This document shows positions 1-6,754 of a stretch of DNA of 64,000 bases, one piece after another (position 1 is the first letter of the stretch; the number at the start of each line of letters is the position of its first letter). The notes below the pieces were generated by a model that worked only from the letters and a program-made list of their open reading frames with translations, did no database searches and was not told the DNA's origin. Location: positions 1 through 64,000 of the forward strand of contig DAITAT010000001.1 of NCBI GenBank assembly GCA_036824145.1. The letters are read 5' to 3'. Both the position numbers and the translations under genes were made by a program. The stretch is from DATMMS01 sp036824145. Lineage in GTDB: Bacteria > Chloroflexota > Dormibacteria > DASZGP01.

Positions 1-1
1 T

Positions 2-55
2 TGGACGCCGATCGGCACCACCGTGATCGTGCTCCAGGGAGACTTCGGGAGCTAG
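2..55 (+). CDS. C-terminal end of a truncated CDS
   Basis: The first bases read as an open frame ending ...TTVIVLQGDFGS and a TAG stop at 53-55. It would be the tail of a gene that begins outside the window. Its stop overlaps the stop of the convergent gene by a few bases, an arrangement seen elsewhere here (15049-15052, 49606-49609). Too short to name. Confidence 0.35.
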   Translation, partial: WTPIGTTVIVLQGDFGS

Positions 56-621
56 GTTTCGGGGCTCGCCTCTGCCTCGGCCTCGGCCGGGCGCACTGAG
101 AACGACACGATGTTCCGCGGGTTCACCAGCGCGAAATCTCGCCGCAGCGTCTGAGGCTGCGCGCCGGGCGCCAAAGCCATCATTGAAGCCACCGCAACCG
201 CCGCCATCCGGGTGACCGGCAGGAACTCGCGGTCGTACCGCTGCAGGTGGGTGATCAGCGAAACCCGCGGCTCGAGATGGACGTCGCAGACCATCGAGAA
301 GGCGGTGGTGTTGAGGACTACCTGGTGGCGCACCTTCTCCCTCCACATCATTTGGCCGCGGCTGGCTTCATCGGCCTCCGGCAGGATCAACACGATCGAG
401 GCCTTCGCGATGGTTGTGTTGTTCTCAACCGGGCTGACGATGGGGTACGTGCTCAGCAGCGGCCCTGTGGTGGTGTTGCGCAGCTCCAGGTAATCGACGA
501 GGCGGTTGACCTCGTCGCTGAGGCGCAGCGGCGGTTCGATCAGCAGCTCTCCCTGGATGCGCAGGAAGGTGGAGTACATCTCGACACGCTGCCTCTTCGG
601 ACCGGCTGATTGACTCGCCAC
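52..621 (-). CDS. Hypothetical protein, 189 aa
   Basis: I do not recognise this protein with certainty. It has no signal peptide or obvious membrane segment. The N-terminal part (about residues 18-60: LRIQGELLIEPPLRLSDEVN) alternates hydrophobic residues like a small beta-barrel domain; a segment near residues 135-155 (MAAVAVASMMALAPG) is hydrophobic and small-residue rich. The C-terminus is acidic and Ala/Glu rich. The start is GTG at 621; a TAGGCT hexamer on this strand ends six bases upstream, so the mRNA is probably leaderless. It is read divergently from the gene at 688. It could be a small regulatory or PilZ-like domain protein, but no motif proves this. Confidence 0.65.
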   Translation of the reverse strand: MASQSAGPKRQRVEMYSTFLRIQGELLIEPPLRLSDEVNRLVDYLELRNTTTGPLLSTYPIVSPVENNTTIAKASIVLILPEADEASRGQMMWREKVRHQVVLNTTAFSMVCDVHLEPRVSLITHLQRYDREFLPVTRMAAVAVASMMALAPGAQPQTLRRDFALVNPRNIVSFSVRPAEAEAEASPET

Positions 622-627
622 TCGCGC

Positions 628-633
628 AGCCTA
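628..633 (-). promoter_or_regulatory. -10 element, leaderless start of the 52-621 gene
   Basis: TAGGCT on the minus strand, ending 6 bases before the GTG start at 621. There is no Shine-Dalgarno. The spacing places the transcription start on the start codon. Confidence 0.5.
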
Positions 634-675
634 CTGCCACGAGGCGGTTCTGTCCACGCCCATTCGCGCCCCGAC

Positions 676-681
676 TAGAAT
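676..681 (+). promoter_or_regulatory. -10 element, leaderless start of the 688 gene
   Basis: TAGAAT ends 6 bases before the GTG at 688 and supports that GTG over the in-frame GTG at 727. Confidence 0.55.
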
Positions 682-687
682 GCGCTG

Positions 688-1773
688 GTGCCAGGGCGCG
701 AAACCAACGGGTTCGGGGGTAGCGGCGTGAGCAGCCAGGTCGGCCTGATCGTGATCGCTCTGCTGGTGGGATTGGTGGTCCCCGTGGGCGTGGTGGCATA
801 CCTGGCGGCCAAGGACCCGGTGCCCCGAAGCTGTTCGACCGGGGTCGCCACCTCCACTCATTTCGAAGGCGCAGTCACGTGGTCGACACCGGGCGTGCTG
901 TGGTTCGCCGACGGCGATCTCTCCCGTGCCCGGCGCCTGGTCGACTACGGCCCCGTCCGCCCGGCGACGCCCGCCAGTGCGAGCCCAATCGCGTCCGCGA
1001 CCCCGAGGCAAAGCGTGGCGGCCACCGTCAGCCCGGAGGCGAGCGCCGGTCCCGGCCCCAGCGCCAGCCCCACGCTGCCACCCATCCCGTCGCCCGTTTT
1101 CGAAGCGGCGGCGGTCTCGGCCGACCGGCACATGGTGGCTTTCCTGGTCTCCAACCCGCCCGACGAGCCGGGCATGGTCAGCCTCCGCGTGATCTCGCCC
1201 CTGGACCCCCTCGGGACCACCGCGCAGGAGCCCGGTAGCTGGCCGTGGGTGCGGGACAGTGGGGTGCGCAGCGATGTGTCCGTCCTCCCGGACGGACACA
1301 TGCTCTTCACCGTGGCGCACAAATGGGACCCTCCGGAGACCGACCCGGTCCTGGTCGGCGTAGCCGAGGCCAGCTCCACCGTGAAGGTCGACAAGACCGA
1401 TCCACAGCGCAAGTTCCGGCAGACCGACTATGCGGTCTGGCCTGAGCTCAAGGATTACAAGCTCCCGCCGGCGCTTCCGAAACTGGAGAGCCGGGTGATC
1501 GCGCCTGGCGGCCGGGTCGCCGGCAGCATGACCCACTTCGGCAAGACTCTTCTGGTCAAACGCGCCCTGCACGAGATCGTCGACGGTCGCGCCGGCAGCC
1601 CGGACACATCTGTGGTTTGCGGCGGCGGAGACCCCTTGGAGACGGTCGCCTTGGCGCCCGACGGCCATACTGTGGCCGTGGTGGCGGGGGGAAATACCGA
1701 ACTGCTGGACCTCGACGGGGGCCACGGCCTGGCCACCCTGTTGCGCGGTCGAGTGCTGGCCTGGCGCGCGTGA
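688..1773 (+). CDS. Membrane-anchored protein with Pro/Ser/Ala linker and possible beta-propeller domain
   Basis: 361 aa. Residues about 18-42 form one transmembrane helix (VGLIVIALLVGLVVPVG), so the rest is probably outside the cell. Residues about 90-140 are a low-complexity Pro/Ala/Ser linker, typical of a cell-wall spanning region. The remainder has repeated short strands with phrases such as AAAVSADRHMVAFLV, DVSVLPDGHMLFTV and VALAPDGHTVAVVAGG, the pattern of TolB/WD40-like beta-propeller blades. Only about four blades can be counted, so the propeller may be partial. The function is unknown; a sensor or wall-binding lipoprotein-like role is a guess. It is transcribed alone, divergent from the 52-621 gene and upstream of the respiratory operon. 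Confidence 0.7.
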   Translation: MPGRETNGFGGSGVSSQVGLIVIALLVGLVVPVGVVAYLAAKDPVPRSCSTGVATSTHFEGAVTWSTPGVLWFADGDLSRARRLVDYGPVRPATPASASPIASATPRQSVAATVSPEASAGPGPSASPTLPPIPSPVFEAAAVSADRHMVAFLVSNPPDEPGMVSLRVISPLDPLGTTAQEPGSWPWVRDSGVRSDVSVLPDGHMLFTVAHKWDPPETDPVLVGVAEASSTVKVDKTDPQRKFRQTDYAVWPELKDYKLPPALPKLESRVIAPGGRVAGSMTHFGKTLLVKRALHEIVDGRAGSPDTSVVCGGGDPLETVALAPDGHTVAVVAGGNTELLDLDGGHGLATLLRGRVLAWRA

Positions 1774-1782
1774 TCATTCAAG

Positions 1783-1812
1783 TTGACGCCGCAATTCAGG
1801 ACCGGGTACGCT
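1783..1812 (+). promoter_or_regulatory. Promoter of the cytochrome bc operon
   Basis: TTGACG (1783-1788), an 18-base spacer and TACGCT (1807-1812), about 70 bases before the Rieske gene. Unlike the leaderless genes, the Rieske gene has a Shine-Dalgarno (GGAGAG at 1871-1876), so this transcript has a leader of about 60 bases. Confidence 0.55.
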
Positions 1813-1879
1813 CTACCCGTCTCAGACCCGTTTACCACCTGCCCGCGGCAGGGCCCGTCCGCGCCAAACTGGAGAGCAC

Positions 1880-2398
1880 TTGAGCACGGCACCCTCGGAC
1901 ACAATCGACTGGCGAAAAGAGGTCAACGCCGGCCTCGCGGAGCTGAAGGCATTCAGCCGCCGGGGCTTCTTCACCCTGGTTGGCTTGGTCGTCTTCGGCG
2001 TCGCCAACCTCGCCGCCGCGGTTCTGAGCCTTCGCTTCGTGATCCCCAATGTCACTTACGACGAGTCGCTTCTCTTCAAGGCCGGTTCGCCCAGCGACTA
2101 TCCGATCGGCTCGACCACGATCTTCTCCGACAAGCGGGTCGCCCTTAACCGCGACTCTGACGGCTTCTACGCCATCAGCCTGATCTGCACCCACCTCGGC
2201 TGCACCCCCCGCTGGTTCCAGAGCGACGCCATGTTCCGCTGCCCCTGTCACGGGTCCCGGTTCCTGCGCGATGGAGTTCGCTTCTATGGCCCCGCGCCGC
2301 GCCCGATGGACGTCGTCAAGGTCGGACTGGCGCCCGACGGTACCCTATTCGTTGATCGATCCAAGATCGTTGCTCGTACCGATCGGCAGCCTGTTTGA
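1880..2398 (+). CDS. Rieske iron-sulfur protein of the cytochrome bc complex
   Basis: 172 aa. It carries the [2Fe-2S] cluster that takes electrons from quinol at the bc complex and passes them to cytochrome c. The two cluster loops are clear: CTHLGC (C103, H105, C108) and CPCHGS (C121, C123, H124), including the disulfide cysteines. Residues about 29-55 form an N-terminal membrane anchor preceded by SRRGF, as in Tat-targeted Rieske proteins. The start is TTG at 1880, chosen because GGAGAG lies just upstream. The next gene, cytochrome b, begins 8 bases after the stop. It is shorter than actinobacterial QcrA and has a single anchor, so it resembles the b6f/Firmicutes style. Confidence 0.93.
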   Translation: MSTAPSDTIDWRKEVNAGLAELKAFSRRGFFTLVGLVVFGVANLAAAVLSLRFVIPNVTYDESLLFKAGSPSDYPIGSTTIFSDKRVALNRDSDGFYAISLICTHLGCTPRWFQSDAMFRCPCHGSRFLRDGVRFYGPAPRPMDVVKVGLAPDGTLFVDRSKIVARTDRQPV

Positions 2399-2406
2399 GG
2401 TATTAG

Positions 2407-3162
2407 ATGGCTCAGGTTTCGGGAAGGCTTCAAAGTGGGATGAAAAAGGCCGCGGCATTGCCGATCGAAATCGGCGTGCAGCTTTGGAAGTCTGTTTTCC
2501 GCCATGGCCTGCCCCTGACCGACAAGATCGCCACCCGCACCGCGCTCACCAACTACTGGCTCCACGCGCACCCGCCGCGGATCCGCAAGAGCCACATGAA
2601 GTTCAGCTACACCTTCTGCCTGGGCGGTATCAGCTTCTTCCTCTTCGTGCTGCTGACCATCACCGGGCTCTTCCTGATGTTCTACTACGTGCCCTCGGTG
2701 CAGTTCGCGTACCAGAACATGAAGGACCTGCAGTACGCGGTCTCGTTTGGCATCGTGATGCGCAACCTCCACCGCTGGGGCGCCCACGCCATGGTCATCA
2801 CCGTCTGGCTGCACATGTGCCGCGTCTTCTACACCGGCTCCTACAAGCCCCCACGCGAGTTCAACTGGGGCATCGGCGTGACCCTGCTGCTGATGACCCT
2901 GCTGCTCAGCTTCAGCGGTTACCTGCTGCCCTGGGACCAGCTGAGCCTGTGGGCTGTCACCGTCGGCACCAACATGGCCAAGTACGCCCCCATCGCCGGG
3001 CCCCAGACGCGATTCTCGATGCTCGGCTCCTACACCGTCGGCAATGCCACCATCCTCCGCTTCTACGTGGTGCACGTCCTGGGACTGCCACTATTGGCTT
3101 CGATCGCGATGATGGTTCACTTCTGGAGAGTCCGCAAAGACGGCTTCTCCGGGAACCTGTGA
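2407..3162 (+). CDS. Cytochrome b, N-terminal (heme-binding) subunit
   Basis: 251 aa. This is the heme-b part of a split cytochrome b, like PetB of b6f or QcrB of Bacillus. The four axial histidines are visible in two helices: H in NLHRWGAH and VWLHMCRVF, and H in FYVVHVLG and MMVHFWRVRKDG. The SGYLLPWDQ loop is a quinone-site signature. The protein has an unusually long N-terminal extension (about 60 residues) before the first membrane helix. It is co-transcribed with the Rieske gene upstream and the C-terminal cytochrome b subunit 10 bases downstream. Confidence 0.93.
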   Translation: MAQVSGRLQSGMKKAAALPIEIGVQLWKSVFRHGLPLTDKIATRTALTNYWLHAHPPRIRKSHMKFSYTFCLGGISFFLFVLLTITGLFLMFYYVPSVQFAYQNMKDLQYAVSFGIVMRNLHRWGAHAMVITVWLHMCRVFYTGSYKPPREFNWGIGVTLLLMTLLLSFSGYLLPWDQLSLWAVTVGTNMAKYAPIAGPQTRFSMLGSYTVGNATILRFYVVHVLGLPLLASIAMMVHFWRVRKDGFSGNL

Positions 3163-3172
3163 GGTAAGACTG

Positions 3173-3727
3173 ATGTCGGAAACACCTCCAATTGACGTGA
3201 CCCCACCCGCCGCCGCAGCCACCGCCACCTCAGCCCCGGCCACCACGACGCCACCGGCACGCCCAGCGGCGCCGCCGCGCCCCGCGCCGACCTCGCTCAA
3301 GAAAGACGCCGACAGCTCCATCCCGAGCTTCCCGGCGCTGGTATACCGCGAATTCATCGCGGCCCTCGTCGTCGGGGTGATCCTGACCGTCATCTCGCTG
3401 GTGGTGCAGTCGCCGCTTCAACAGCAGGCAGATCCCTCGATGACCCCCAACCCCAGCAAGGCGCCCTGGTACTTCCTCGGCCTCCAGGAGATGCTTTCCC
3501 GCGTCCCCCCGATCACCGCGGGCGTGGCCTTCCCCACGCTCGTCCTCGCCGGCCTGATCGCGATGCCCTACATCGACCGCAACCCCTCGCGGCAGCCGCG
3601 TGACCGCAAGGTTGGGATCATCATCTTCACCGGCTTCGTCGTCTTCTGCGTCGCCTTCGCCATCATCGGCGTCTTCTTCAGGGGATTCGAGTGGCGCTGG
3701 TTCTGGACCGGGATCCTTGGGCGATAG
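3173..3727 (+). CDS. Cytochrome b, C-terminal subunit (subunit IV / PetD-like)
   Basis: 184 aa. It supplies the last helices of the split cytochrome b and part of the quinol site. The motif KAPWYFLGLQEML (about residues 97-109) is the usual subunit IV signature, followed by hydrophobic segments near residues 120-137 and 150-175. An N-terminal stretch of about 40 residues is Ala/Pro/Thr rich and probably disordered; this is not part of the family core. A GAGGT Shine-Dalgarno precedes the ATG. It sits between the heme-binding cytochrome b and a triheme cytochrome c. Confidence 0.9.
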   Translation: MSETPPIDVTPPAAAATATSAPATTTPPARPAAPPRPAPTSLKKDADSSIPSFPALVYREFIAALVVGVILTVISLVVQSPLQQQADPSMTPNPSKAPWYFLGLQEMLSRVPPITAGVAFPTLVLAGLIAMPYIDRNPSRQPRDRKVGIIIFTGFVVFCVAFAIIGVFFRGFEWRWFWTGILGR

Positions 3728-3759
3728 CCGAAAGCCGAAAGAGATTGGGTAGGGGATAG

Positions 3760-4503
3760 TTGTCTAAGTTCTTCTTCATCTCGTGCGCCGGCCTGATGGC
3801 GGTGCTCGCCGTGGCTTTCTACCTCGACTACAACAAGGAGTGGAAGCCCTTCGAGCTCGCCTACTACTCCCACTTCCACACCGCCGGCGCGATCGAAGAG
3901 GTCAAGCAGCTCAACCCCAAGGGCACCAGCAACGACGAGCGCTGCATCACCTGCCACGTCCCCGACATCGCAACCATCGGCGGCAAGGTGGCGGCCCAGC
4001 GGATACCGCTGATCATCACCCCCGACAAGCGCAATCCCCAGGCTCACCCCGATCGCATCACCCAGGCGATGGTCACCACGTACGGGCTGCCTTCGCAGTA
4101 TGCTGACCAGCCGATCGACGTTACCGGCTGCATGGTCTGCCACAACGGCCAGGGGCTGGCCACTGAAAAGGAGGGCGCTCACCGCAACCTCATCGTCAAC
4201 GTCTTCGACGTCGTCGACCGCGGCAGCGTGGTGTTTAAGAACAATTGCGCCCAGTGCCACGGTGCCAACGGTGAGGGCGGCATCGGGCCGCCGCTGAACG
4301 ACCAGCACCGGCTGGGCTTCTTCAACGACGACTACTACTACGACTGCGTCTTTTACGGCGCCTTGTCTGAGCACCATCTCAAGACCAAGATGCCGTCCTG
4401 GGGCGCCAAGAAGCTCTTCGGCGCCCAGTCAAACGAGAAGGTCTCGCTGATGGTGCACTGGTCCCGGCATTACCAGCAGCCGCTGACCTTCACGGGGCCG
4501 TAG
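3760..4503 (+). CDS. Membrane-anchored triheme cytochrome c of the bc complex
   Basis: 247 aa. Three CxxCH heme-c sites are present: CITCH (C62-H66), CMVCH (C124-H128) and CAQCH (C163-H167). Residues about 4-23 form an uncleaved membrane anchor, so the hemes lie outside the membrane. It probably replaces cytochrome c1 and passes electrons from the Rieske centre to the oxidase encoded downstream. The third site, with GANGEGGIGPPL after it, resembles an ordinary class I cytochrome c; the first two are more widely spaced. The start is TTG at 3760 with AGGGGAT upstream. The next gene begins directly after its TAG. Confidence 0.88.
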   Translation: MSKFFFISCAGLMAVLAVAFYLDYNKEWKPFELAYYSHFHTAGAIEEVKQLNPKGTSNDERCITCHVPDIATIGGKVAAQRIPLIITPDKRNPQAHPDRITQAMVTTYGLPSQYADQPIDVTGCMVCHNGQGLATEKEGAHRNLIVNVFDVVDRGSVVFKNNCAQCHGANGEGGIGPPLNDQHRLGFFNDDYYYDCVFYGALSEHHLKTKMPSWGAKKLFGAQSNEKVSLMVHWSRHYQQPLTFTGP

Positions 4504-4692
4504 ATGACCGAGGATCTCAGCTTCCTGCTGGGGGATATTGGAACGGTCCTGGTCGTGTGCGTGGTTCTTTACGGCATTCGCCGGGCGATCTCGAGCCGTG
4601 CCTGGCGCGACGTCCTCGGCATAACCATGACCTTCGTAGTCCTGTCCGGCTTTGGCTTCCTGATGATCGTGGGGGAGCATGCTCTCGGCTAG
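4504..4692 (+). CDS. Small membrane protein in the bc operon
   Basis: 62 aa with two hydrophobic segments (about residues 7-25 and 36-57) separated by the basic loop RRAISSRAWRD. No family is recognised. It begins immediately after the cytochrome c stop and its end overlaps the next gene by 14 bases, so it is translated with the complex. A structural accessory subunit or assembly factor is the natural guess. Confidence 0.75.
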   Translation: MTEDLSFLLGDIGTVLVVCVVLYGIRRAISSRAWRDVLGITMTFVVLSGFGFLMIVGEHALG

Positions 4693-5182
4693 AGCGCTGC
4701 TGGCTGTGACCGCGGCCGGCGTGGTGCTCTCGGCCTGCGGAGAGGCTGGTGCCGCCAGCGCCAATGACCCGGTATCGGTCGTGACGGGCTATATGCAGGC
4801 GATCGGCGGCGGCCAGCAGGGCGCTGCCAAAGCGTTCCTCCAGAAGGACATCAATGATGGCATCCCAATCAAGGAGCCCACGCCGGCCTCGAGCTACGTT
4901 TCCCAGCACAAGGGAGCGAAGTGGCAGATCGTGGCGGTTCCCTGGGCTGACGCCCACAGCCACCCCCTCCAGACCAAGAACGCCTGTACGGTGACCCCGC
5001 CGCAGGGAGGCCAGCTCTGCATCGTCACGGTCGAGGTCGACGCTGGCTCGAGCAAGGTCTGGTTCCATTTCGATGTGGAGAACCGCTACCCGCCGGGCAA
5101 GTGGGAGATCCTCAATGTGACTCGCGTAGACACCAAGCCCGACGACCTGCTACCCAACGGAAACGAGGCCCATTCGGGCTAA
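4679..5182 (+). CDS. Lipoprotein in the bc operon
   Basis: 167 aa. The N-terminus is a lipoprotein signal with lipobox LSAC (Cys near residue 20), so it is anchored on the outer face of the membrane. The mature part starts with a helical segment (VSVVTGYMQAIGGGQQGAAKAFL) followed by beta strands, which resembles the NTF2-like fold used by many small bacterial lipoproteins. Two cysteines (in KNACTV and QLCIVTV) could form a disulfide. The position between cytochrome c and oxidase genes suggests an accessory role in the respiratory chain, but no function can be read from the sequence. Confidence 0.75.
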   Translation: MLSARALLAVTAAGVVLSACGEAGAASANDPVSVVTGYMQAIGGGQQGAAKAFLQKDINDGIPIKEPTPASSYVSQHKGAKWQIVAVPWADAHSHPLQTKNACTVTPPQGGQLCIVTVEVDAGSSKVWFHFDVENRYPPGKWEILNVTRVDTKPDDLLPNGNEAHSG

Positions 5183-5194
5183 GGAGCGATAGCG

Positions 5195-5323
5195 ATGCTG
5201 GCATACATCCCCGGCCCCGAGCTGCTCGACATCACCCTCGGTGACATGATCTTCGTGAGCTTCTGGGCCATCGGCAGCCTGCTGATCGCGGCCATCTACG
5301 TCTACAAGATGCTTCAGAAGTGA
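5195..5323 (+). CDS. 42-aa single-pass membrane protein
   Basis: A short reading frame with ATG at 5195, AAGGAGCG upstream and TGA at 5321-5323. The protein begins MLAYIPGPELLDIT and has one transmembrane helix (about residues 16-36). The next gene starts with GTG inside its stop region (GTGA overlap at 5320-5323). Coupling on both sides and a Shine-Dalgarno make it a real gene. It looks like a small structural subunit of a respiratory complex. Confidence 0.7.
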   Translation: MLAYIPGPELLDITLGDMIFVSFWAIGSLLIAAIYVYKMLQK

Positions 5324-5751
5324 GCTCGAACAGGGTGGAGAACGTCGGCCTGGTCCCGGGAAAGCGGCGCAGCCCCGGGCTGGCCCGGTGGCTGTCGATC
5401 ATTCCCGGCCTTGGCCAGATCTACTACGGCGCACCCCGGCGCGCGGCTCAGTACCTGGCGGGGGTGGTGGTGCCGGCGGTGCTGGCCGCCCTGATCTACA
5501 GCTACAGCTTCGACCTCGGCGCGATCCACGCCGGCGCGCTGCTGACCTCATTGTTCTTCGTGGTCTCCGAGCTTGTCGTCCTCAGCCTGATCGTCGCGCT
5601 GGTGAGCTTCTGGATCGCCGCCAGCTGGGACGCACGGCAGGGGACGATCGCCCTCAACGAGGGGAGGGGGTACGCCCCGGTTTGGTGGTTCATCAAGGTC
5701 AAGCAGTTCCTGTTTGACGACCCCGAGGAGAGGGAGGAAGAGAGCCGATGA
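5320..5751 (+). CDS. TM2/DUF5683-like multi-pass membrane protein
   Basis: 143 aa with about three hydrophobic segments. The motif IIPGLGQIYYGAPRRA (about residues 26-41) is the typical PGLGQIYNG signature of TM2/DUF5683-type membrane proteins. GTG start overlaps the previous stop by 4 bases; the end overlaps the next gene by 4 bases. The C-terminus is charged (DDPEEREEESR) and probably cytoplasmic. The precise job is unknown; the operon context suggests a part of, or a factor for, the respiratory supercomplex. Confidence 0.7.
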   Translation: MSSNRVENVGLVPGKRRSPGLARWLSIIPGLGQIYYGAPRRAAQYLAGVVVPAVLAALIYSYSFDLGAIHAGALLTSLFFVVSELVVLSLIVALVSFWIAASWDARQGTIALNEGRGYAPVWWFIKVKQFLFDDPEEREEESR

Positions 5752-5984
5752 GCGAGACCCCGACTCCCGCGGCCGACGCCGGGCAGACGGCCGACCCCGA
5801 CGACGCGGTCGCCCAGTCGAGCTTCCCGGCTCGCCTCGGTTACGCCATTTACGGCGCTATGTCTGCCGACTTCGGCTGCCTCATCGGCGCCATCGCCTTC
5901 TTTGTGCTGATCGCTGCCTCGGCGTATTTCGCGCCCCAGATAACCCCGTGCACCTCGGCCGGCGGCATTCCCTGCGCCCCCTAG
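5748..5984 (+). CDS. 78-aa single-pass membrane protein
   Basis: An acidic N-terminal tail (about 28 residues, Pro/Ala/Asp rich) is followed by one long hydrophobic segment (about residues 42-63) and a short C-terminal tail with two cysteines (PCTSAGGIPCAP). The ATG overlaps the previous stop as ATGA. No family is recognised. It is the last gene of the bc block; subunit II of the oxidase follows 29 bases later with its own possible -10 site. Confidence 0.65.
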   Translation: MSETPTPAADAGQTADPDDAVAQSSFPARLGYAIYGAMSADFGCLIGAIAFFVLIAASAYFAPQITPCTSAGGIPCAP

Positions 5985-5995
5985 CCGTGGCCGGT

Positions 5996-6001
5996 TAGAA
6001 T
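5996..6001 (+). promoter_or_regulatory. Possible -10 element before oxidase subunit II
   Basis: TAGAAT, ending 12 bases before the ATG at 6014. It could give a second, short-leader transcript for the oxidase genes. No convincing -35 site. Confidence 0.35.
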
Positions 6002-6013
6002 CACGGCGGCCTC

Positions 6014-6754
6014 ATGAGACCGATGAGATCTGTTCCGCTGGCCCTGCTCCCCGTAGGTGTCGCTTTGCTTGCCGGCACCACGGCCTTGGCGGACAACACT
6101 AGCCAGGGTCAGAGCATGCTCAACCCGGCCGGTCCCCAGGCCCAGCACATCAGTGACCTCTGGTTCATCATCCTGGTGCCCGCGCTGCTGGTCCTGTTGC
6201 TGGTCGGCGGCGCCATCATCTACGCCGCCTTCCATTTCAAGGCCAAGGAGGGCGACGCCATGCCCAAGCAGATCGGCGGCAACAACGCCGTCGAGTTCAC
6301 CTGGACCCTGGTACCGGCGCTGATCCTGCTTGGCATCTTCATCGTCTCAGCCACCCAGCTGCCCTTCCTGCGCCATACGCCGGCGTCGGCGGCCGACGCC
6401 ATGCACGTCAAGGTCATCGGCAGCCAGTGGATCTGGAACTTCAAGTACGCCGGCCTCAAGAACGCCTACCCCGGCGTCCTGACGATCCCCGCCGACGAGG
6501 TCGTCAACCTCGACATCAACTCCAAGGACGTGATCCACAGCTTCTCGGTGCCGCGGCTGGCGGGCCGCCTCGACGCCGTCCCCGGGAAGAACAACTTCAT
6601 GTGGATCCAGGCGCCGGTCGGGACTTACTACGGGCAGTGCACCGAGTTCTGTGGCAAGGCCCACGCCACCATGACGATCACTGTCAAGGCGATTCCTCGC
6701 TCCGCGTTCGACACCTGGTATTCGCAGCAACCTAAGGCACCGGGAGGGTCCTGA
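6014..6754 (+). CDS. ctaC: Cytochrome c oxidase subunit II (CuA)
   Basis: 246 aa. It accepts electrons from cytochrome c through the binuclear CuA centre. The CuA ligands are present: H175 (VIHSFSVP) and C209, E211, C213, H217, M220 in CTEFCGKAHATM. An N-terminal signal (about residues 1-26) and two transmembrane helices (about 47-72 and 97-118) precede the cupredoxin domain. No heme-c domain is fused at the C-terminus, unlike many caa3 subunit II proteins. The stop overlaps the start of subunit I. Confidence 0.95.
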   Translation: MRPMRSVPLALLPVGVALLAGTTALADNTSQGQSMLNPAGPQAQHISDLWFIILVPALLVLLLVGGAIIYAAFHFKAKEGDAMPKQIGGNNAVEFTWTLVPALILLGIFIVSATQLPFLRHTPASAADAMHVKVIGSQWIWNFKYAGLKNAYPGVLTIPADEVVNLDINSKDVIHSFSVPRLAGRLDAVPGKNNFMWIQAPVGTYYGQCTEFCGKAHATMTITVKAIPRSAFDTWYSQQPKAPGGS

